From Acipenser ruthenus (lineage: Eukaryota; Chordata; Actinopteri; Acipenseriformes; Acipenseridae), in the NCBI RefSeq assembly GCF_902713425.1, contig NC_081218.1, forward strand, positions 2,101,501 to 2,165,500: a stretch of 64,000 nt of DNA, written 5' to 3'. The number at the start of each line of letters is the position of its first letter. The first letter of the stretch is position 1. Positions 38,501 to 50,964 of this stretch are shown here, one piece after another. The position numbers were made by a program, and so were the translations under genes. The notes below the pieces were generated by a model that was not told where the DNA came from, did not search any database, and was given only the letters and a program-made list of their open reading frames with translations.

Positions 38501-40429
38501 ACTACAGATCAAATCTTTTGGCATGGGTGTGCATTCAGTCTTTCCTGTCAAAGAGTCTAGAGCCAGGCTCGGGTGCTTTTCACAGGCCTTGGCACATTCT
38601 GAGAAGTGATTGCCACATGAACCAACTCCCAGTCTTTCTCCTTGGGCCAACTGCTGCACTGAAGCGCATGCTTCAAACTGACTGTTACCCAAAGCAGAGG
38701 CAAAGTGAGTAGCCAGACCTTCATAGGAGTCTCCCCTATTGGACGCACAGACATGGCCATGCCTTACATTATCTGCTTCTTCATGGCATACTCCATGGAG
38801 CTTTCTTTGCCTTAGAGAAGTGATTTCACAACATTCACAGCCCCCTGGGTTACAGCGATAATATTCTGCAAGATCAGAAGTATCTGCTGTGCACTTTTCC
38901 ACGGGCCTGCTGTCCAGCCTATTGGTTTTTCTACTACTAGTTCCCTCAAGCTTCTTAACCCTTACAGTAGCATGATCTGTCATTTCACCACTGCTCTCTG
39001 CAGGATTATGGTTTGGGGTTTCATATTTTGCAAGATCTGTGATCCTTCTTTCGCTTTGCCCATTCTCCACATTTCCCTGCCGGTGACACCCACGGCATGT
39101 AATTCCACTCCTCCAATCCCCAGCATTGCGTTTTTGGATTTGGGAGTCCACGTGATCCTCTGTTCGGCTATTTTTATCTCCCTGTGTCCAATGCCCTGAT
39201 CGGTTCTCCAGCGTCATTTCCAAACAGCAGCAATGGTTATGAAGCTCCGATGCTGCAGAGATAGCCTGCTTGTTCTCCGTCCCCAGATCTCCAGCGAGTT
39301 GTCTGCTGCCTTCCTTGTTTGTCCCTGGGTGGCACTTTTGATGCTCGCACCTTGGATCTACTAATTTCCTCTGAACATCGTCACTCTGCGTACAGCGATT
39401 GAAACCACTCCTCATGCAGTCTTCAGCGCTACCCGCCCCTGCGTTTTTGGTATCGCGTCTTCCCAGCACACAAGGGTCAACGATCGATTCTTTCACGTCG
39501 TCTTCGTCTTCTCCTTGCTTGTCCACATCAGCCTGTGCAAAACCCCAGCCCTTCTTCTGCTCCACTGCATTGCCACAGGATTCATGCACTGTAGCAGTCT
39601 TAAAGCCTTCCCCGGCTATTATGACATCTTTTGCCAAAGGCTGTGCGTTTGTTTCCACTGCTTTCCCGTCTCCGTTACTGGATCGGACAACCCCATCCTC
39701 CTGCCCAGGGAAAGCAGCTTCCCCGGTCATATTCCTATCTTCCCTTCCCCGGAGGTTTAGAAGAAAGTCATGTCTGCCAATAGCCTGTGGTTGGGAAGTA
39801 AGACTTATGTAAATTCTCCCAGTGCTGTAGTATTGGTCTCTTGCTGTGGTACTCAGGAATGAGGCCTTTACTGTTGTGGGAGCCACTGTTTGGTTCACTT
39901 CAGAAGCTTCTAAAGTTGCCACGGTTACCGGTGATCGCAGGCTGCTGATACTGCTTCGACTGAGAGCGCTTACATCTGTAAGAATCCCAGGGCCGTCGTG
40001 GCTTTTCTCTGAACGACTGGAATAGGACCTGCTTGTATTCAAGCAGGAGATGGTATTGTTTACCAGCGAATCTGACACCAGCCTCGTCTGACAGGCTGTA
40101 ATTCCACCCAGGGCTTGGGAAAGAGCTTGAAGGTCTGGCTTTGTGAGCCTGGCTTTCTTCCTGTTTTTGGCACAGGCCTTGCTTACCGTTCGATTCCTTA
40201 GGCCTTTTATTTTGGGGCCCTGACGTTGGGCGCCCCGTCTCTCTGTTTCTGAAGTGGCCTGCGGTAGATTGTCACCCCCTCCCCCACCTCCTCCCCCGCC
40301 ACCACACTCACCGCTGTTTTCTACAATTATTTTTCTGTTGTGACACCCCCGCTCCAAGCACAAGTAATTGTTGTTATTGTTGTGCTGGAGCATTTCCGTG
40401 ATTTCAAAGGGGCAAAGCGAATCACACAT
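34930..40429 (-). CDS. clba1: clathrin-binding-box protein of the aftiphilin/CLBA1 family (whole gene, 6 coding exons)
   Basis: The spliced CDS from the ATG at 40429 is 3036 nt (1011 residues), with all phases consistent. Seen: a long low-complexity N-terminal part (residues 1-795, Gly run, Ser/Thr/Glu-rich); acidic aromatic motifs EEFGLF and WDEGFAEFEQ; then DGWTAFSEEDTSGF and QWWLDSAVEET; then the conserved box SRIFQDCFPSV and SSLWEGLQDVNEAIGLKYKW; and a C-terminal ERIRKIKFSYDPNKNML. Known: aftiphilin has matching LERIFEACFPS and LQDIHDAHGLRYQW segments, and its WxxF motifs bind clathrin adaptors in trans-Golgi and endosomal traffic. The short C-terminus after the box favours CLBA1 over AFTPH, which has a long conserved tail; human CLBA1 and HHIPL1 are both on 14q32. 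Two short upstream ATG frames precede 40429. Confidence 0.82.
35476..35590 (-). mobile_element. short L2-like LINE tail in clba1-like intron 5
   Basis: A (TTA)n tract of about 57 bp is followed by 'tcttagcagacgcccttatc' and 'cagggcgagttacaattgtt', the reverse of the LINE/SINE terminus. Confidence 0.75.
36374..36493 (-). CDS. clba1: clba1-like coding exon 5
   Basis: Acceptor 'gtgtcctacag', donor gtagtg. Forty codons in phase 0 (TPRFLDSPSLRKDRTVRPSF). No family similarity is visible; the exon is supported by splice sites, phase and an open frame. If the donor is skipped the frame stops two codons later. Confidence 0.6.
36732..36858 (-). CDS. clba1: clba1-like coding exon 4
   Basis: Acceptor 'cattttaacag', donor 'gtgagt'. 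It encodes ASSLWEGLQDVNEAIGLKYK and KLLLHSLHSDLTN, the second half of the box and the best match to aftiphilin. Confidence 0.87.
37060..37148 (-). CDS. clba1: clba1-like coding exon 3
   Basis: Acceptor 'gtcctttacag', donor 'gtaagg'. It encodes SRIFQDCFPSVTSSHWETDK, the first half of the clathrin-binding box. Confidence 0.85.
37443..37621 (-). CDS. clba1: clba1-like coding exon 2
   Basis: Acceptor 'tctgtcctcag', donor 'gtaggt'. It encodes VSPQSTSLDGWTAFSEEDTS and GGQWWLDSAVEETR. WTAFSEED is a WxxF-acidic adaptor-binding type motif. Confidence 0.85.
37744..38025. mobile_element. Tc1/mariner-like MITE, copy f (right end missing)
   Basis: It starts 'cagctctggccaaaactttt' and keeps family landmarks up to 'atgttcatgtattaat'. 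It stops about 20 bp from the donor of clba1-like coding exon 1. Confidence 0.8.
38044..40429 (-). CDS. clba1: clba1-like coding exon 1 (2.4 kb)
   Basis: The frame is open from about 40600, but the first ATG codons are at 40429 (MCDSLCPFEITEML) and 40393. It encodes residues 1-795 and ends HKGCA with a split Asp codon before the donor gtaagt. The family-like segment is the last 35 residues (EEFGLFEKAGDRLHWDEGF). The remainder is poorly conserved in type, rich in Ser, Glu and Cys, and contains a run of ten Gly. Confidence 0.85.
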
Positions 40430-40668
40430 AAGGGGAACCAGGGAGAGGGTGTTATCAGGGCAATTGTCCTTATCAGTTTCAAAATAGGAGCAAAAATAAT
40501 GATTAAAAAATATATATAGCTTTGTTTTTGTGTCGTCCTTGGCTTTCGGTGAAGATGACCTTGTCTTAAGCACAATGCTTTCTTGTAGATACAGCAGTCC
40601 TGTGATGAAATCTTTTGCTTTTCATTTTTCTCATTGTGAGTTGAGGTCTACTGTGGTGCATTCATAGC
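40430..40668 (-). other. clba1: 5' untranslated part of clba1-like exon 2
   Basis: A candidate acceptor 'ttttaacttgtag' lies just upstream of 40668. Two short upstream ATG frames lie within the leader. An in-frame TGA near 40608 prevents a start further upstream. Confidence 0.5.
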
Positions 40669-40956
40669 CTACAAGTTAAAATAAAGAAATGGGTTACCAA
40701 CACACACCCACACAAAGTACAAAGTGTTCCTGTTTAACAAAACTGAAACACAATGCAGGCATGTTTTTTAAAGAATTCTTTCTCATGTCTATAATTAGCT
40801 GTTTATTTTAATAGGGAACAAACAACTGGGGAATGCTTAAGAGATCTTTTTGGAAAGAAGACATGCTTTCAGCTAATTCCTTATAGATGAAGACATAAGG
40901 GATCTGTGTGAGATTGGACACAGTCTTTTATGTTCTGGTAATGAAATAATCAGGAT

Positions 40957-41145
40957 GTGTACCATCAGAATATGCCTCCCTGTCAGAATTTGCTACCCGT
41001 TTTTACAATTATAGATGTAAAAATGTGTCACCTTGTCACAAATTGCCACCCTTGTATATTCTACTGGATAAAGCAGGTAGTAAATTCTGGGAAGTCGTAT
41101 TGTGATGTCAGAAAATGCCACCCTTGTATATTCTGTAGGAATAGT
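40957..41145 (+). repeat. local duplication 'gccacccttgtatattct'
   Basis: Three related phrases ('atgcctccctgtcagaattt', 'gccacccttgtatattctac', 'gccacccttgtatattctgt') occur within 190 bp in clba1-like intron 1. The outer part looks like a partly degenerate local tandem repeat. Confidence 0.4.
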
Positions 41146-41736
41146 CTAAGAGAGTTCTTAGAACAGAACCTTGCGTTTGTTCCGGAAGCCACGCTTGGTT
41201 TGGGTTCTTCAAATAACCATTCTCATACACTGAACCACTGAACTCAAGCATGGGAGCCACCTAAACAATATTCAAATGACCCAACACAACAGCTGCAGGA
41301 TGTTTGATCAACAACAGAAAGCCATGACATAATGCCAAGTTATATTTTAAAAAAAGTTAACAATACAATTTGCTTACATTGCTGCACCTTACACAGTTGA
41401 CGTTTTAAATGATATGGGTTTTCTAGAATACAATTAGAAGCTAAATTATGCCTAGTCTTGTGTTGTTTTTTTTACTGTGTATGCACCCCACAGTATAACT
41501 GTAATATAGTAATCTAGCTATAATACTGTATTGTGAATGTGTTGGCACCTCGGTAGGGCTGATAATTTAATAATGCATTGCTCACTGTGTCATGTGCACA
41601 AATAACTGTGCAGTACTAGCGTCCGGTATATGTGAATCTTAATTGATATTCTTACAGTGTTCTGTGGAGGTAACCACGGAGTGTAAACTGAAAGCAGTCG
41701 AACACAGGAACATAAAGACGAGTGTAAACCACATGA

Positions 41737-41799
<63 letters not shown>

Positions 41800-41806
41800 T
41801 ATTATA

Positions 41807-41888
<82 letters not shown>

Positions 41889-41889
41889 C
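41737..41889. repeat. head-to-head AAT / ATT microsatellite
   Basis: About 105 bp of (AAT)n with a small interruption near 41799-41812 runs directly into about 48 bp of (ATT)n. Together they form a long near-perfect inverted repeat in clba1-like intron 1. Confidence 0.95.
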
Positions 41890-41971
41890 ATCATCACAGT
41901 ATTTCAAAGTGATGTAAAAAAATGTTAATATATTTTGGTGGCATCCAATGATACAGATACTGTGAGAAAAT

Positions 41972-41972
41972 G

Positions 41973-42041
<69 letters not shown>
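41972..42041. repeat. AT microsatellite
   Basis: About 35 AT units, roughly 80 bp from the AAT/ATT array. Confidence 0.95.
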
Positions 42042-42044
<3 letters not shown>

Positions 42045-42341
42045 CAGATAATAAAACATATATACCGGTAATAGTGTAGATCTAATCTACATAAAACGAC
42101 GATCACATACAAGTGAAATAAAACGTTCACAACATGAAAACCGCAATAATAATAATAAAACAATGCTAATTTCTACTCTAATCTCGTATAGCATGGCAGA
42201 CAGCTAGCGTTTACATTTCTAAGACAAATAACCATCTCACCACAGACACGATAAACATAAAAAAATGGAAACATATTTTAAAACCAAATCTGCATACCTT
42301 GTATGATTATTTTTTTTCCATTTAAGTGAATTCTTTCTCAC

Positions 42342-42420
42342 CTTGACAGGAACCCCTCTCGCTTGCAGATGAAGTGGTATAGTAACCAACCGTGTACGTG
42401 CTCGACGTCATATGGTTCGC
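42342..42420 (-). other. candidate non-coding first exon and promoter of the clba1-like gene
   Basis: On the minus strand a strong donor 'gtcaaggtgagaaag' ends an exon at 42342. Upstream is a 'tatgacgtcgagcacgt' segment with a CRE-like TGACGTCG. The exon's 5' end cannot be fixed from sequence. Confidence 0.45.
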
Positions 42421-43270
42421 TTCATCCTGAGGCTGTTTATTTCATGTCTTTGATTCCTGTAGCAAAATTGCACTCAACCGCAAAGCGCCTTTGTGTATCC
42501 TAACGCGTTAAGGTGTGTTTGCATCCGCTATTTATTTCCCAGCAGAGGTTTGACGGCAGTGCTATAGATTTTAAGCCGCTCCAGAATGCTGCTTTTGGGC
42601 GGCGCGTTTGGTTAGCCCTATAAAAAGCTTGAGTAAAGAATTACGTCTTGTTTGCGGTATCTAACCAGCGCAGTGCCTATCGCATTGTCTGAACTGCGAT
42701 TTCGGTCTATATCTTAGCTAGGGGGTGAATTGGTAAGCCAGGCTGCACTCATTCTAAGTAATATTACAGCCATCACTATGATGAGCATAGCTGTGACAGC
42801 CTCATACACTTTGAATCCCGGTGAAGGTGTTATTTCATGGGTTGTGTCTTAACTGTAATTGCACACCGCCTTGATACTGTGCCCTTGAGCTAACTGAATG
42901 GTAATTACAATTCTCTATTCCATAGGTAATTTAAAAACACCGAGAAGACTGCGTATGATATATAATTGAACCACGAGGCGTGTAGTTCGACTTGTGCATC
43001 AAGAGACTTATAATGGAATACCGTGCTGAATAAGACGTTTGGTGTTTTATTTTGGTCTAATCCAATTCTGAAAGTCCCTGGGTTTTATTGTGGATGTTGG
43101 GTTCTTGGCAGCTTGTGTGGGATGCTGCTTACACTGATTACTATAGTAACCGCTTTCAAACTTGTTAAACGCTTATTATAGCGTTGGGGGGGGGGGGGGG
43201 GGGGGGGGCTTATAAACCGTCCCGCTGTTAATTAACCCTACATTGGCCTGTCCAAACTCTTACACGCCTG

Positions 43271-43308
<38 letters not shown>

Positions 43309-43588
43309 TACTATGTTAGTTTGTGATCTGTGAAACCACAATGCAATATACAGTTGCAATATCCCCTGAACGGTTCACTCCGGTTGCGCAAAAGTGTGTG
43401 CTACATAGTGCATGTTTCTATTTTTTTTTTTTTTTTGGCCAGCCCCTGCAATTATCTTGCAGCGGCTACTAAGTACCGCCCCACCCCCCCAAAAAACATT
43501 ATATTTACGACAGCTGGCCTCTCCGTCCTTTCCATCTCCAGGCAAACGAGAAAGGCTCGGTTTGCGGTTGTGTCAGTGAGTAGTGAAG
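42421..43588. promoter_or_regulatory. divergent promoter interval, clba1-like / eef1g
   Basis: The two genes are head to head, so both promoters must lie in this roughly 1.2 kb. Seen: a CRE-like TGACGTCG near the clba1-like side, a run of 23 G at 43186-43208, an AT microsatellite at about 43270-43304, and a pyrimidine-rich 'ctctccgtcctttccatctc' at about 43520 that could be the eef1g 5'TOP-type start. Known: vertebrate EEF1G mRNA is a TOP mRNA. The start sites themselves are inferred. Confidence 0.5.
43186..43208 (+). repeat. G23 homopolymer in the divergent promoter interval
   Basis: An uninterrupted run of 23 G, about 380 bp upstream of the eef1g start codon. Confidence 0.9.
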
Positions 43589-43594
43589 ATGGCG
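43589..43594 (+). CDS. eef1g: eef1g coding exon 1 (ATG GCG)
   Basis: Only two codons (Met-Ala) precede the donor gtaggt. A tiny first coding exon matches EEF1G gene structure, and the next exon starts TLYTYP in frame. Confidence 0.85.
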
Positions 43595-46500
43595 GTAGGT
43601 GTCGTGTGATGTTGGTGGTTCCTTCACTGCAGTTGTTTTCATGCATTGAGATATCTGTAGAGGGTACGTTTGGTTAATAGCATGTTGCGTGTGTGTTGAT
43701 TCGGCATTTCGATTCAGCTTAATGTTTTAAGGTGTGTTTGAGGGGTTGCTGGAAATTGCCCAAAAATGGGCACTGCGTGTAGCGCATGTTGTGATTGACT
43801 GCATGTGAATGCTTGCAATTTTATAAACACACACGTTATGGACTTTAGTAATGCACATTACTAATATTTTATGAAAGATTATCTATAAAATGTTTAAAAT
43901 AATTTTCTGCAAAACGAATACGTATTTGTTTTGGGTTAATTTCGCTTGTGCATTAAAAGGGCACGCGGATTATTTTTTTAAATATAAATTTTTTAAAAAA
44001 ATCCTATATTTAGTCTAATTACACAATTATTACTCGGTATTTGAAACGGAGTTTAAGTTTGTGTGTAATATTGCGAGTTTAAGTGCGCGCAATATTAAAG
44101 ATGGATTGGTTTGACATTTATTTTTAAATAAGGCCGCGTTAGTCGTGTGTGTATGTCTACTGGGGCTACAATGTAACGTTGAACTTTAGTCCCTAACTAT
44201 AGCTACATAATGTTCCTTTTTATGCTAGACCTCTGTTTTGAGACAAGTAACGGGATTAAATGGCAGTAAAACTGCTCACATGTTTGTTTTGACCCTTCAG
44301 CGATTCACTATGTTTAAGCATTGCTCATTTGCAGACCTTAAATAATGTCATCACCCTAATTCGCGTGACAGAAGCTATCTTGGTTTAATGGAGTCAATAG
44401 CAGGCCAAACAACGCAGACTTTTAGCATCACCCGTTAAATCCCAGGCGCTCTATTTTGCGTGCTTAGTCATGAAGGACGCCCCTACACACATGAAATTCA
44501 TATGGTAGGATAGAAGGCTGTTTTTAACTGTTATGAAACTACTGTCGTTTGTTTTCAGACTCTGTACACCTATCCAGATTACTGGAGGTCATACCCAGTG
44601 TTGATCGCAGCCCAGTACAGTGGAGTGCAGCTGAATGTGATTTCTGGACCCCCTGAGTTTGAACCACAGACTGGCTGCAGAACAGATCACTTCCTATCCA
44701 AGTTTCCCCTTGGAAAGGTAGCTTTTTTTTTCTTTATTTTTGTATTTTTATATTGTAGGCGTTCACCATATTGAGCTTTATACATTCCGGGATGGAATTA
44801 AGTTTCCAGTTGCATAGGTTTGACCTGAGGTCTGGCTGAGGTTAATACATAGATGAGCTTGTTACTAATGTACCAGGGCTAATCAAGCTGGTATTAACAC
44901 CTGGAATGGGTGAAACTGCTATACAATATGAGTCTTATTTCCATCCATGCATTTAAAAAAAACAAAAAAGTTGAAAGTTTAAAAAGAAATACCTTGATTA
45001 GGGGTGGGGGTTGATGCATTAGGGCAGCAGTGTGGAGTAGCGGTTAGGGCTCTGGACTCTTGACCGGAGGGTCGTGGGTTCAATCCCAGGTGGGGGACAC
45101 TGCTGCTGTACCCTTGAGCAAGGTACTTTACCTAGATTGCTCCAGTAAAAAACCCAACTGTATAAATGGGTAATTGTATGTAAAAATAATGTGATATCTG
45201 TATAATGTGAAACAATGTATAATGTGATATCTTGCAACAATTGTAAGTCGCCCTGGATAAGGGCGTCTGCTAAGAAATAAATAATTGTGCTCTTTGGGCT
45301 CCAATGTGTTCAGTTATCTTTTTATCCCATCACTTTTCAGGTCCCAGCGTTTGAAGGAGAGAACGGTTTTCTTATTCACGAGAGTAATGCCATTGCCCAC
45401 TACGGTAGGTTTGAAATGATTAACATCACCGCCGCAGGTCTCAATTTGAATATCTGCGCTTTCCAAACTACAAAAAAAAAAAACAGCTGTTTCATTATTG
45501 CCAGAAGTCTACATCATGATAAAATGATTCATGCCATTGCACCAATGGAAATAAGACAGCAATGGAGATAGGACTCCTGTTCCATAGCTGTTTCTCCCAT
45601 TGCAGGTTTTAATAAAGCTTGATTAGCAGCAGTGTGTGGGTAACAAGCTCAGGTGTGTCTCTTCCTCCTTGTAAAATCAGGACTGGATCATAACTGCTGT
45701 GCAGTGGGAGCCAGTTTTCTCTTGTGAACATACTGTGATTGAACTGATAAATTACTTGCAATGTAGTGCAAGACTCTGAACACAAGAGGGCGGCATTGGC
45801 ACAGTAATGCAAAAGTAGTTCAAGCAAGAGTAGCTGCCATTGCTCAAGAGTGTCTGAACTAATGCATTTAGTATTAGTGGACCTTGGAAGGTTAGGCTAG
45901 CGAACGATCCCTGCAAAGGGATCATTTGGTACTGCACACCGTTACTGCCTGTGTCCTGGTGGTGGCTGAATCAATGATGATTTCACTTTCAAGCTGAAGC
46001 TGATGCTGAATGCAATTGAAGCAGGATTACTCTGAGATTCAGCCAGCCGCACAGGAGGTAGTTTTGACGAGTGAGCGAAGCACAACAAGTTTAATGTTCA
46101 ATTGATTTAACATTGTGGGAGTTGCATTTTAAGTAGTTTTTTTTTCTTTGTGCATTAACGGTTTCTGCACGTGTGTGTATACATACATACATACATACAT
46201 ACATACATACATACATAAAATTGCATTTGATAGAAATGTTAACATCTATCGAAATAACTATTGCTTTTATTTTAATCTGAATGTTAACCCATCCAGTCCT
46301 CAATTTTCGAACTGAAGAATACATGAGAGCAGCAACGTTTTTTTGACACGTTTTCCTACCTGACCTCAGACTGGGACCTAGGAGTCCCGTGAGGTTCGAC
46401 CGTGACTTCAGACGGCATGGGTTAACCATACATCACTGAGAAGGTCCCGCCAGGACTGAAAGGGTTAAGGTTTATGATTTTAGGTTGATAAAACCCATCC

Positions 46501-49500
46501 AGAGAAAACACATCCCTGATTTTCCCCTCATAAACACAAATGTTGACACCTTGTCCAGGTATATGCTACTTAATGAGTAGTGAATGGCACCTTTTTTTGT
46601 TGTTCTACATGTTATTAGATGCTACAATTCAGAAACAAAGTCTCCTTATGTGTTCTGTCTTGGTGGCTGTCTTTCTCCAGTGCAACTCCTTTCGGGGTTG
46701 AAAACCGCTTGCTAGAAGTGAAGATGGCTACTCTAACTGTTCTTGATGCCAGATCGCTACTTTCCATTATTTGTGGTGACATTGTTCCAAATACAGCTGT
46801 AATGACTTCAGACAGGCAGTGTAGGAAATAGTCAGACTTTTCTAAGCTTTAAGAACTCCAAGATGAGCTGCCTTGTGGAATAAGGACATGGTTTACAGGG
46901 ATGGAAGTGACTCCCAGTGTGTAGCAGTATGATCCATTCCTTGTTTTACTATGAGTTTAATAAGACACACTTGAGTCTTCTTTCCATCCCTGAGATACTC
47001 GACTGGTGTTGGCATGATAGGCTGTAAAGATGAGCAGTGACTTTATATCAGAGTAGAAGTCAGAAAGGGGAAAGATGACCTCTTGCCAATTTACAAAAAA
47101 ACCCCCCAGAAAACAAATGCTCGCTGTTTTTTAACCTTTTAAAAAATACCAATTTACAGCAAAATGCTTCCATCTTCAAGAGCAACAAACCTCAAAGGGA
47201 AAACATATTAAACTATTCAATAATTATTTTTGTATTTGGGTTTTTTTTGGGGGGTTAATTTCCTGGTCTTCCTACCAGATTGTTTTTGTATAGATTGTTT
47301 TACATTTACCATTTTCCTGGATTGCGTATTGTGGCTTTCAGTCCATTCCAATCCAGGAATGTAATCCAAACAGTACAAGGATTGGGAATGACTTGTATTA
47401 CATAGCAATTTTAACTAGATTTGAATGTGCTTGATTAGCCACAGTGTACAGGTAACAGGCTCGGGTGTATCTTATTAAACTTATAGTAAAACCAGGAATG
47501 GATCACACTGCAATGAAATGGGTCTTATTTCCATCCCTGCAGTACCTTCATTATTGATTTGCACAGTCCAGGGCCTTGTTTCTGCCCTCGGCAGGTCAAT
47601 TGACTATTGAAGGACCTGAAGGTAGTATTGAAAGAATCCGTAAACGAATATCCAAGAAGACTAGAGCGGACCCAAGGGGCTGTGTCTGGAAATGGCCTTG
47701 GACTAACTATCTAGTAATGGAAGTGTGCGTCAGAGTTTCCAGCCTCTGCACTACGTGCTGGCCCCCTGCCTTCCTGTCCCCGAACAGGAAGTCTATCTGT
47801 TATCAGGATGTCCTGTTCTTTACAATGGAGCCGCTCTACGCCTTCACTGGGAGAGCGCAGGAGAAAGAGCCTCCTCCCAGCTCTCCTCTCCTCCAGGGAA
47901 TACTTCAACCAAACCCTTCGATTCACCCACAAAGCGAAATCGCTAGCGCAAGCTTGAAAAGGAAGACAACCGGCTATTGTTAGATTTATTTTTGCAAGGA
48001 GGCTGGGACTTCTAGGGAGTCTGTTTAGCTGATTCTTTTAGCTGGTTCTCCCACACAACCTGAAATAACAAGGGCACAATGCGTGGTCAAAAACTGCCTG
48101 CTTCAACAGCTTAATGCTGCCACTTACGAAGCACAAAATAATGTCTAATGTATGGTTTGTTACCAGGTGGTAGTCTGGTTTAATTGACTTACAGATTTCT
48201 TAAAGTGAAAATTAAAGGCGAACACACAAGACCCTTACTTTCCCTAGACTTGTTCCTAGATCATTTTCCCTGGAAGTCCCAGCTCCCAGTCTAGTCCAGA
48301 GATTGAACAGGGACCGTATTCAATTCCTCCCCTGGTGTGAAATTTGAGTGAACCAACTCTTGGAAATGTACTCTCAGTACCAGCTTACAAGTTAAATTTA
48401 TATGGGGCGATTGCCACAAAAAGGCAGGGTAGCCGTGTGGTGCCTGATTGTCCATCAGTTCACGCTTTTTATCCACAGTAGCATCATTTGAGATGCATCA
48501 GTTGGTTGCAAACGCGGATAGTATTTTGTATTGGTCAGACCTTTTAGATAGTTCTCTGCTTTTGTTTAATCTCATTTAAAAGGTTCCCGAGGGAAGAATA
48601 ATAGCCTTTGTGCACGGCATCCTAAGGACCCATGAGCCATAGTTGGACAAATTCTTTTCCTTCCTCCTTGATTCAGTACAATAGTGCTAGAGAGAGCGGA
48701 GGTGTGGGCGCTGGGCTGTGCGGGGGAGACTGCATGGCTGCTGTTGAATCATCATTCATCATTTTTAAAGGGCTTGCCTTGACTGGATCATAAAGTACTG
48801 AGTCTCCAGAGATGGTGTGATGGGGAGGGGGGTCCTTCTAGTGCTGGAGGTGGCTGTGGTGCTGCCTGTGCAAGCAGGGATGTTTTAAACATGAGTCACG
48901 GAATTAGTCAGGCCAATTTGTGTTGGCAATTGTCGGTTTTTTTTTTTTTTTTCCTTAAATATGCAATGACAGCAAGGATTGAGACCACTACCCTGAAATA
49001 TAAGGATTTGGTTTAGTTCTGGTCTGTTGCTGCCTCTAGACTTCTAAGATGTTAATTGGGATAAGCCTTGAATTGTATTATTCATATTATATTTATACAA
49101 TGCATGACACCCGGCTGTACACACATACCTCTGAATAATTGTTAGCAGCAGTGTGCAATAAACTTGTTTACTGATCCACAGCAATGCAATTTTTTTTATC
49201 CTTGCACAAACATTTGTTCATCCAAATAGGACACTTTTTCTAAGGTTATAGCTTAGAATGAATGTGAATGTCTTAAGTCTTTTTGGATAGCTTAGTTGCT
49301 TGCAGTATGTTAACCAGAGTCGGAGCTTTTAAATTAGGTCTATAAAATCTGACAGTGTCCCTTGTTTCTCTACAGTGGGTACCGATGCTCTGAGAGGCAG
49401 TGGTCCTAAAGAGAATGCCCTGGTCCAGCAATGGGTGAGCTACGCAGATGGGGAGCTTGTGCCCTCCGTCGCTAATTGGGTCTACCCAACCCTGGGAGTC

Positions 49501-50913
49501 ACAGCCTATAACAAGCAGGTACTGTTCACCGAAACTGAAATGAGATGCTTTCATAGAAGACAGTGAGCGGAACTAGAGTGAATTTGATCACGTGTGCTTA
49601 ACCTACACTTCAAAAAAAGCCATTCGAACATGAACTTTTTTTAATTAGAAAAGACTCCTCTTAGAGGTAACCTCCCCTTGTATACAAAGCATTCACAAAA
49701 TGTACTGTGAATTGAAAAAAAGACAGTCCCATTCGGACTGAAGCCGAGTGTTACACGTGCAGCGATTTGATTGTGGTGTGATTTTTTTTTTTTGTTTGTT
49801 TTTTGTTTCTTTAACCTGCAGACCAGTGAGAAAGCACAGACGGCCCTGCAGGGGGCGCTGTCCTTCCTGAACGAGCACCTCCAGACCCGCACGTTCCTGG
49901 TAGGGGAGAGGGTGTCGCTCGCTGACATCACTGTGGTGTGCGCCCTGCTGCTCCTTTACAAACAGGTGAGTCTCCACTGACCTGCCCGGCCATTCTCTGC
50001 AATGCAGAGCCTTGAGCAAGGATGGTTTTAATACTGCCGTACATGTGACGCAATGTCTTAAGATTCAATGTTCCACCATCACGTTAATTTGACTAAAGAT
50101 TCCTAACTTTAAGCACTTGACTCTCTGGCTTCAGAATCTGCGAAAGCCATCTGAATGCTGTAACTTGGTCCAAACTAAACAATAGATTTAATATAGGATT
50201 ACTAAACTATCTATCACAGTTGCGAGATAAGTTGTAATACCATGTGGAAGCTTTTTTGCACAGTTTGAACCTCTCAATGTCTGGGAGACTCAACGTGCAA
50301 GATCTTGATCCAGTATTAGGATTCAGATACTTTGTTCCGTAGCATTGAATCAATCGACAGCATGCTGGGGAATAACATTAAAATTGATAATATGCGTCAA
50401 TACTTCTGGTCCTTGCTGTGCCTCCCGGTCTGTAAGAACATAAGAAAGTTTACAAACGAGAGGAGGCCATTCAGCCCATCTTGCTCGTTTGGTTGTTAGT
50501 AGCTTATTGATCCCAGAATCTCATCAAGCAGCTTCTTGAAGGATCCCAGGGTGTCAGCTTCAACAACATTATTGGGGAGTTGGTTCCAGACCCTCCAATT
50601 CTCTGTGTAAAAAAAGTGCCTCCTATTTTCTGTTCTGAATGCCCCTTTATCTAATCTTCATTTATGACCCCTGGTCCTTTTTTCTTTTTTCAAGTCAAAG
50701 AAGTCCCCCGGGTTGACATTGTCTATACCTTTTAGGATTTTGAATGTTTGAATCAGATCGCCGCGTAGTCTTCTTTGTTCAAGACTGAATAGATTCAATT
50801 CTTTTAGCCTGTCTGCATACTACATGCCCTTTAAACCCGGGATAATTCTGGTTGCTCTTCTTTGCACTCTTTCTAGAGCAGCAATATCCTTAGCTTGTAA
50901 TCTAGCTCTCTCT

Positions 50914-50964
<51 letters not shown>

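Noticed and set aside
38033-40573. Start of the clba1-like frame at 40573
   Set aside because: The codon there is GTG, which is not used as a start in this context; the first ATG in the frame is at 40429.
47576-47983. 135-codon open frame in eef1g intron 3
   Set aside because: No recognised similarity, no splice context and it lies inside an intron of a well-supported gene; the composition does not look like a conserved protein.
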